DNA of 64,000 nucleotides from Batkoa obscura (Eukaryota > Entomophthoromycota > Entomophthoromycetes > Entomophthorales > Batkoaceae): positions 682,001 to 746,000 of the forward strand of contig JASVEC010000020.1 in the NCBI GenBank assembly GCA_030770535.1, written 5' to 3'. The notes under the pieces were generated by a model. That model was not told where the DNA came from. It made no database searches and saw only the letters and a list, made by a program, of their open reading frames with translations. Both the position numbers and the translations under genes were made by a program. This document shows, in pieces, positions 62,943 to 64,000 of the stretch. The stretch's first letter is position 1; each line of letters opens with the position of its first letter.

Positions 62943-63045
62943 ATGGGAGTGTTTTTTTTGACTTCATTATTTTTTCCATTTTTTAAGCGCTATTTGAGTG
63001 GAAAATATGTTAGTAAAATTCTTAAACATAAAAATACATCCCCAT
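62943..63045 (+). mobile_element. MITE-like element, copy 10, abutting transposon copy 3
   Basis: ATGGGAGTGTTTTTTTTGACT at the left, TTTTTAAGCGCTATTTGAGTG in the core, AAATACATCCCCAT at the right. The very next base is the start of transposon copy 3, giving the joint CCCCATATGGGG. Confidence 0.9.
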
Positions 63046-64000
63046 ATGGGGCTGTCCTAATTGGTTTCAGAATCTACTTAGAAATTAATCCAAATTTAAA
63101 ATTCCAAGTTTGTGTTCAATATAACGGTTAAATCTAAAAAGCCTAAAATTAAATGTCTCTATTTAAAACTTATTTTAATTGTTTCCTTTTCTTAAATAGC
63201 TAATTTTCCTAACTATATATTTTATGTTAGTTCTGTTAGATATTTAACAGATATATAATATATAACTATATGATTATATAATTATATAAATACATAATTA
63301 TATAAACACAGTTATTTGACTTTATTTGACTTTATTTTTTGTTGAAATAAAAATAAAATCCAAACTTTCATAACTAAACTTCGAAATGGAATTTTTGAAA
63401 ACTTCAATACAATAGGGAGGAGTACACAATATAAACATTGTAATTCATTTACATCAATTTTAAGAGCTACTTATAACAACCCAAGGTTCATGGAATTTTA
63501 TAATAAAACAAAACAAAGAAAAGATATATTATCAAAGTTTACTATCGATAATAATAAACTTAATCAAGTAATGTATAAAATTAGTGCTTTAAGGGAAACA
63601 GGAAACAAAAGTCAGCAAGTAGCGTTATTATCAACTATAGCTTCAGTATATTCTTTTGATGAATGTAAGAGTTTTGGGTTTAATATAAATAGAAATCAAT
63701 ATGATTATTCAAAAACAAGTAATAATAATAAAATATCAACATTAAAACCTATTATTAAAAATACAAAAAAAATTAAAGATGACCAAATTGAAACTATCAT
63801 ACAATATTTACTAAATGATTCAACTATTTCATCAAGATTTAATAAAAAAAATAACGATAGTAAATATTCATCAGATAATATATATATATTAAATAAAAGT
63901 AGAAGAATGATATATAGTAAATATTTGAATGATCTAAGAGATAAAGCAGTAGCCAGGTCAACGTTCTTTAAATATATACCAACTAATTTCAAAAATCCAG
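63046..64000 (+). mobile_element. DNA transposon copy 3, left part, cut by the window edge
   Basis: Starts ATGGGGCTGTCCTAATTGG and follows transposon 2b at constant offset with about eight base differences over ~955 bp. The transposase frame is open from 63346 to the window end without the two single-base gains of copy 2b. The position equivalent to copy 1's initiator is ATC, as in 2b. The rest lies outside the window, so I cannot tell whether this copy is whole. Confidence 0.9.
63346..64000 (+). CDS. Transposase of transposon copy 3, N-terminal part (incomplete at window edge)
   Basis: An uninterrupted frame of ~218 codons with no stop. It reads through ILNKSRRMIYSKYLNDLRD, where copy 2b is broken, and ends at YIPTNFKNP at the window limit. 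The first in-frame ATG is at 63490 (MEFYNKTKQRK), because the upstream initiator of copy 1 is ATC here. The next part, by comparison with copies 1 and 2b, is the CNIC zinc motif and then the catalytic core. This is the most intact N-terminal half in the window. Confidence 0.75.

Larger units (their letters stand above)
61417..63045. other. Intergenic region with a palindrome and MITE copy 10
   Basis: AT-rich 1.6 kb upstream of the sugar transporter. It includes a 22-bp tandem unit (TTTAATATTAGATATATATA-like, 61812-61865), the hairpin at 62052-62121 and the MITE at 62943-63045. No gene seen. Confidence 0.55.

Overview
The window is very AT-rich nuclear DNA from a eukaryote. It has spliceosomal introns (usually 45-60 nt, GTAAGT-like donors, TTTAG/TAG acceptors) and, in several genes, many exons. 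The gene content is fungal: a 938-residue phosphofructokinase with the fungal N-terminal extension, the fungus-specific mitochondrial protein Mdm33/She9, an Ale1-type lysophospholipid acyltransferase, an Npr1/Hal5-like kinase fold and a nucleolar FKBP of the Fpr3/Fpr4 type. An ADAM metalloprotease, a secreted S1A serine protease, high intron density and extreme AT content fit an early-diverging filamentous fungus better than an ascomycete yeast. That placement is inference and I do not name a genus.

Layout. 1-13 kb is gene-dense: mitochondrial DnaJ (Mdj1-like, +), phosphofructokinase (-), a Vps39/TGFBRAP1-family tethering subunit (-, 18 exons) and Ale1-type MBOAT (-). 13-22.7 kb is mostly intergenic, with a Ser/Asn-rich orphan gene, a first DNA transposon copy (17.27-19.70 kb) and a frame-broken helical-repeat gene. 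22.7-29.9 kb holds a P5B-type ATPase, a partial tandem copy of its 3' half, and an S1A protease whose last bases were copied into the duplication. 31.7-32.7 kb encodes a pseudokinase. 36.9-43.7 kb holds glycogen synthase, a small C2 protein, Mdm33 and the FKBP. 44.5-48.5 kb holds a small Cys-rich surface protein and the ADAM. After a gene-free 4.5 kb come an MFS transporter (53.0-54.5 kb), a LINE 3' fossil, a nested pair of transposons (55.9-59.7 kb), a hexose-type transporter (-), and a third transposon copy that runs off the end.

The main unusual system is a DNA transposon family of about 2.45 kb. Its ends begin ATGGGG(C/T)TGTC, and it encodes one large transposase-like protein with a probable D-D-(E/D) core and a CxxC...HxxC zinc motif. 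One full-length copy sits inside an older, internally deleted copy. Ten or so MITE-like elements of about 100 bp have one end matching the transposon end and share a conserved AAGCGCTATTTG core. One lies inside the deleted copy and one abuts the third copy end to end. I cannot assign the family to a named superfamily.

Several host genes (ATPase, C2 protein, ADAM tail, orphan at 15.4 kb) are interrupted by single-base indels, some in homopolymers, while the rest of the frame is well preserved. Some of these may be consensus errors rather than real mutations. The duplicated ATPase segment may likewise be an assembly artefact.
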